64,000 nucleotides of DNA, from positions 186,001 to 250,000 of the forward strand of contig JBAZVI010000004.1 in NCBI GenBank assembly GCA_041660925.1, given 5' to 3'. Below the pieces are notes generated by a model. The model saw only the letters and a list, made by a program, of their open reading frames with translations. It did no database searches and had not been told where the DNA came from. The DNA is from Elusimicrobiota bacterium. Its GTDB lineage: Bacteria; Elusimicrobiota; Elusimicrobia; UBA1565. Shown piece after piece: positions 61,433 to 64,000 of this stretch (position 1 is its first letter; the number at the start of each line of letters is the position of its first letter). A program made the translations under genes and the position numbers.

Positions 61433-64000
61433 TCACGCCTTCGCCTGGTCGGCGGGACCGTCGAGGGTTTCGCGCAACTTGCGCAGCAGGGAGCTCGGAG
61501 TGAAGGGCTTGTAGAGGAGCGCCATCCCGGGCTCCAGGCCGCCCTGCTCCGCGAAAGCGTCGCCCGCGTAGCCGGAGAAGTAGAGCGTCCGGGCCGCCAG
61601 CTTCCGCCGCGCGACCTCGCGGGCCAGGGCGCGGCCGCTCATCCCCGGCATGACCATGTCGGTGAGCAGGACGTCCACGGGCTTCCCGCGGTCTTCGAGG
61701 GCCTTCAGCGCGGCCGAGCCGTCGCCGGCGCTCAGGACCGCGTAGCCGCCCGCGCGCAGAGCGCGTTCGGCGAGACGGCGGACGATGTCCTCGTCCTCGA
61801 CGAGGAGGACGGTCTCATGGCCGCGCACGGGGCGCGCCTGGCGTTCCCCCTTGGCCGCGTCTTTCTCCTTCTCCCACTGCGAGGCGTCCTGCCGCGGGAG
61901 GTAGATGCGGAAGGTCGTACCCGTCCCGGGAACGCTCTCGAGCTCGATCTCGCCGCCGCTCTGCTGGACGATGCCGAGCACCGTGGGCAGCCCCAGCCCC
62001 GTCCCCTTGCCGACCTCCTTGGTGGTGTAGAAGGGCTCGAAGATGCGGCCCAGGCATTCCGCGGGAATGCCGCAGCCCGTGTCGCGGATCTTCAGGCACA
62101 CCTGCGGTACGCGGAGCAGTGCGGGATGCGCCGCGAAGAACACCTCGTCCCCCTCGAGGACCTCGGTCCCCACCGTGACCGTGCCGCCCTTGGGCATCGC
62201 GTCGCGCGCGTTGACCACGAGATTCATGATGACCTGCTCGATCTGCCCGGCGTCGACCTTCACGAGGCAGGGGACCGGGGAGAGCTCGAGGACGAGCGGC
62301 ACGTCCTCTCCGATGAGGCGCATGAGCATCCGGTTCATGTCGCCGACGACGGCGTTGAGGTCGACGACCCTGGGCGTCAGGATCTGCCGCCGGCTGAAGG
62401 CCAGGAGCTGGCGCGTGAGCGCGGCGGCGCGCTCCGCCGCGTCTTCGATCTCCTTGAGGTCCGCGTGCCGCGAGTCGCTCTCGGGGAGTTCGTCGAGCAG
62501 GAAGCGGCAGTTGCCGGTGATGGCGGTCAGGAGGTTGTTGAAGTCGTGCGCGACCCCGCCGGCGAGGCGTCCGATGGATTCCATCTTCTGCGCCTGCAGG
62601 AGCTGCGCCTGCAGCTTCTCGCGTTCGGCCTCCTTCTCGATGGAGCCGACGGCGTAGGCGACGCTCGCCATCGCCTCCTCGAGCAGGGCGACCTCCGCCT
62701 CGTCGAAGAACTCGGCTTCAGGCGCGTAGATGCTGAGCGCCCCGCGCATCCGGCCGTCGACCTTCAGCGGGAACACCGCCGAGGAGCGATAGCCGTAGCG
62801 CAGCGCCCGCTCCCTCCAGGGCGCCATGGCGGGGTCCGTCGAGAAGTCCCTGCAGACGACGTGGCGGCCTTCGCGGATCGCCGTGCCCGTCGGGCCGCGC
62901 CCGCGCGGCTCGTCGCGCAGGGTGATGTGGAGGTTCTGGAGATAGTCTCCCGTGACGCCCGCGCTCGCCGCGACGGTCACGGCCGCCGCGGGCGCGTCGA
63001 CGAGCCCGAGCCAGGCCATGCGGAAGCCCCCTTTCTCTACGATGACCCGGCAGGTCTCATCGAAGAGCTCCTGCAGCCCGCGTGCGTGGATGGCGGTCCG
63101 GTTGACGGAGCTGAGAACGACCTGGACCCGGTGCAATCGGCGGATGCTCTCCTCCGCCCGCTTGCGCTCGGTGATGTCCTTGGCGAACACCGAGATGCCG
63201 AAGGGCCGGCCGTCTCTCTCCAGAAGGCCGAAGGACAGCAGGAGCGTGACGGGACCCACCGTGGCATACTCCGTGCTGTACGGACCCTCCCGCAACGCGC
63301 GCCGATAGAACCCGTGCCACTGCTCGATGTGCTCCTTGTCCGGGAAGAGGTCCTCGGGCCTCATGCCCGGACGGATGTCGATCGAACGCCTCTTCGCGAA
63401 GTGCTCCTGGAGGCCGATGTTGAAGGTCGTGAGGCCGAAGTCCTTCGGGTCGACGGCCCAGATCAGGTCGTTCGTGCTGTCGACGACGGAGCGCAGGAGG
63501 ACCCGCGACTCGTCGCGCTCCGCCTCGGCCCGCTTGCGCACGGAGACGTCGCGCACGAAGACCATGTGGGCGGCCTTCCCCACATAGACGACGGGCACGG
63601 CGGTCGTCTCGACCGGGACCCGCGTGCCGTCGAGACGGAGATACTCCATCTCCATGAGCGGCGCGGCCTTCCCCGTCTCCTTCTGCAGGCGGATCCGCTC
63701 GCGGATGAGCTCGCGGGCCTCGGGGGCCATCCGCGCCATGAAGTCCTCCCCGATCAGATCCTCGGACCGGGCGGCGCCGAAAAGCCGGACGGCCGCCGGG
63801 TTCGCGTACAGGAACTTCCCCTCCGCCTGCACGAACACGGCCTCGGGCGCCGCCTCGATGAGGGTGCGGAAGCGCTCCTCGCTCTCCCGCAGTCCGGCCT
63901 CCGCCCGCCTGCGCTCGGCGACGTCGCGAGCGGCGGCGAACACCCCGACGACGGCTCCCGCTTCGTCCCGATAGACGGAGGCGTTGTAGAGGACCGGGAC
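61433..64000 (-). CDS. Multi-PAS/GAF hybrid histidine kinase, 5' end outside window
   Basis: 855 codons are visible and the frame continues past 64000 (VPVLYNASVYRDEAGAVVGV is the end of another PAS domain). Then come a PAS domain (FRTLIEAAPEAVFVQAEGKF), a second PAS (VVDSTNDLIWAVDPKDFGLT), a GAF domain (GTAIREGRHVVCRDFSTDPA) and the kinase core: H-box GGVAHDFNNLLTAI, N-box NLVVNARDAMPKGG, G boxes IRDTGCGIP and GKGTGLGLPTVLG. A receiver with Asp in DVLLTDMVMPGMSG ends it. It senses several signals in the cytoplasm; its target is unknown. 81 nt separate it from the CheB-CheR gene downstream. Confidence 0.93.
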   Translation of the reverse strand, partial: VPVLYNASVYRDEAGAVVGVFAAARDVAERRRAEAGLRESEERFRTLIEAAPEAVFVQAEGKFLYANPAAVRLFGAARSEDLIGEDFMARMAPEARELIRERIRLQKETGKAAPLMEMEYLRLDGTRVPVETTAVPVVYVGKAAHMVFVRDVSVRKRAEAERDESRVLLRSVVDSTNDLIWAVDPKDFGLTTFNIGLQEHFAKRRSIDIRPGMRPEDLFPDKEHIEQWHGFYRRALREGPYSTEYATVGPVTLLLSFGLLERDGRPFGISVFAKDITERKRAEESIRRLHRVQVVLSSVNRTAIHARGLQELFDETCRVIVEKGGFRMAWLGLVDAPAAAVTVAASAGVTGDYLQNLHITLRDEPRGRGPTGTAIREGRHVVCRDFSTDPAMAPWRERALRYGYRSSAVFPLKVDGRMRGALSIYAPEAEFFDEAEVALLEEAMASVAYAVGSIEKEAEREKLQAQLLQAQKMESIGRLAGGVAHDFNNLLTAITGNCRFLLDELPESDSRHADLKEIEDAAERAAALTRQLLAFSRRQILTPRVVDLNAVVGDMNRMLMRLIGEDVPLVLELSPVPCLVKVDAGQIEQVIMNLVVNARDAMPKGGTVTVGTEVLEGDEVFFAAHPALLRVPQVCLKIRDTGCGIPAECLGRIFEPFYTTKEVGKGTGLGLPTVLGIVQQSGGEIELESVPGTGTTFRIYLPRQDASQWEKEKDAAKGERQARPVRGHETVLLVEDEDIVRRLAERALRAGGYAVLSAGDGSAALKALEDRGKPVDVLLTDMVMPGMSGRALAREVARRKLAARTLYFSGYAGDAFAEQGGLEPGMALLYKPFTPSSLLRKLRETLDGPADQAKA

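Overview
The window is a high-GC bacterial chromosome segment from a diderm (TolC/RND efflux, RseB-like periplasmic regulator, lipoproteins). It has lysine-fermentation genes, a ferredoxin-dependent 2-oxoacid oxidoreductase, succinyl-CoA synthetase and urocanate hydratase, which suggests an amino-acid-using anaerobe or facultative anaerobe. It also carries many phospho-signalling proteins (CHASE2 proteins, Ser/Thr kinase, hybrid histidine kinases). No marker fixes the phylum; an uncultivated high-GC lineage such as Elusimicrobiota is a weak guess.

Layout. 1-2.7 kb (-): lysine fermentation (kdd partial, kce, two CoA-transferase subunits), preceded by an XRE regulator. 3.5-9.8 kb (+): TetR-controlled RND efflux operon with a clear promoter and a 26-bp operator. 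9.9-13.4 kb (+): PRC/MgtE_N/CBS protein, NRAMP-related transporter and CorA-like protein, a likely Mg2+/metal group. 13.4-16.6 kb (-): ECF sigma, zinc-finger anti-sigma, RseB-like protein, a small periplasmic protein, and YajQ upstream. 16.7-24 kb (-): hutU, a DnaQ-type exonuclease, CHASE2 cyclase, ccdA, sucD, sucC. 24-27 kb (+): korAB, divergent from sucCD. 27-32.3 kb (-): CHASE2 Ser/Thr kinase, PP2C phosphatase and FHA protein in one operon. 32.4-34.3 kb: small proteins, tRNA-Val(UAC) and tRNA-Asp(GUC).

34.25-46.47 kb is a genomic island in the 3' end of tRNA-Asp. It is bounded by a 14-bp exact direct repeat, and an internal tRNA-end-like att sequence suggests two tandem integrations. It holds a HEAT-like protein, a large serine recombinase whose 3' end runs through the internal att, a terminase remnant, one and a fraction copies of an IS3-family element, and a low-GC module (secreted beta-propeller plus lipoprotein) flanked by 61-bp repeats, each followed by a terminator hairpin.

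46.5-49.5 kb (-): FAD monooxygenase, type III polyketide synthase and methyltransferase, a compact phenolic-lipid or quinone type cluster. Then a DEAD-box helicase and a zinc-ribbon protein. 51.4-64 kb: signalling genes (receiver-cyclase, FlgO/CsgG-like protein, response regulators, three hybrid histidine kinases, a CheB-CheR-PAS fusion). Two intercistronic palindromes (5.46-5.77 kb and 14.82-14.98 kb) share a core and look like one repeat family. Start codons, promoters and functions are read from sequence alone; no database search was run.
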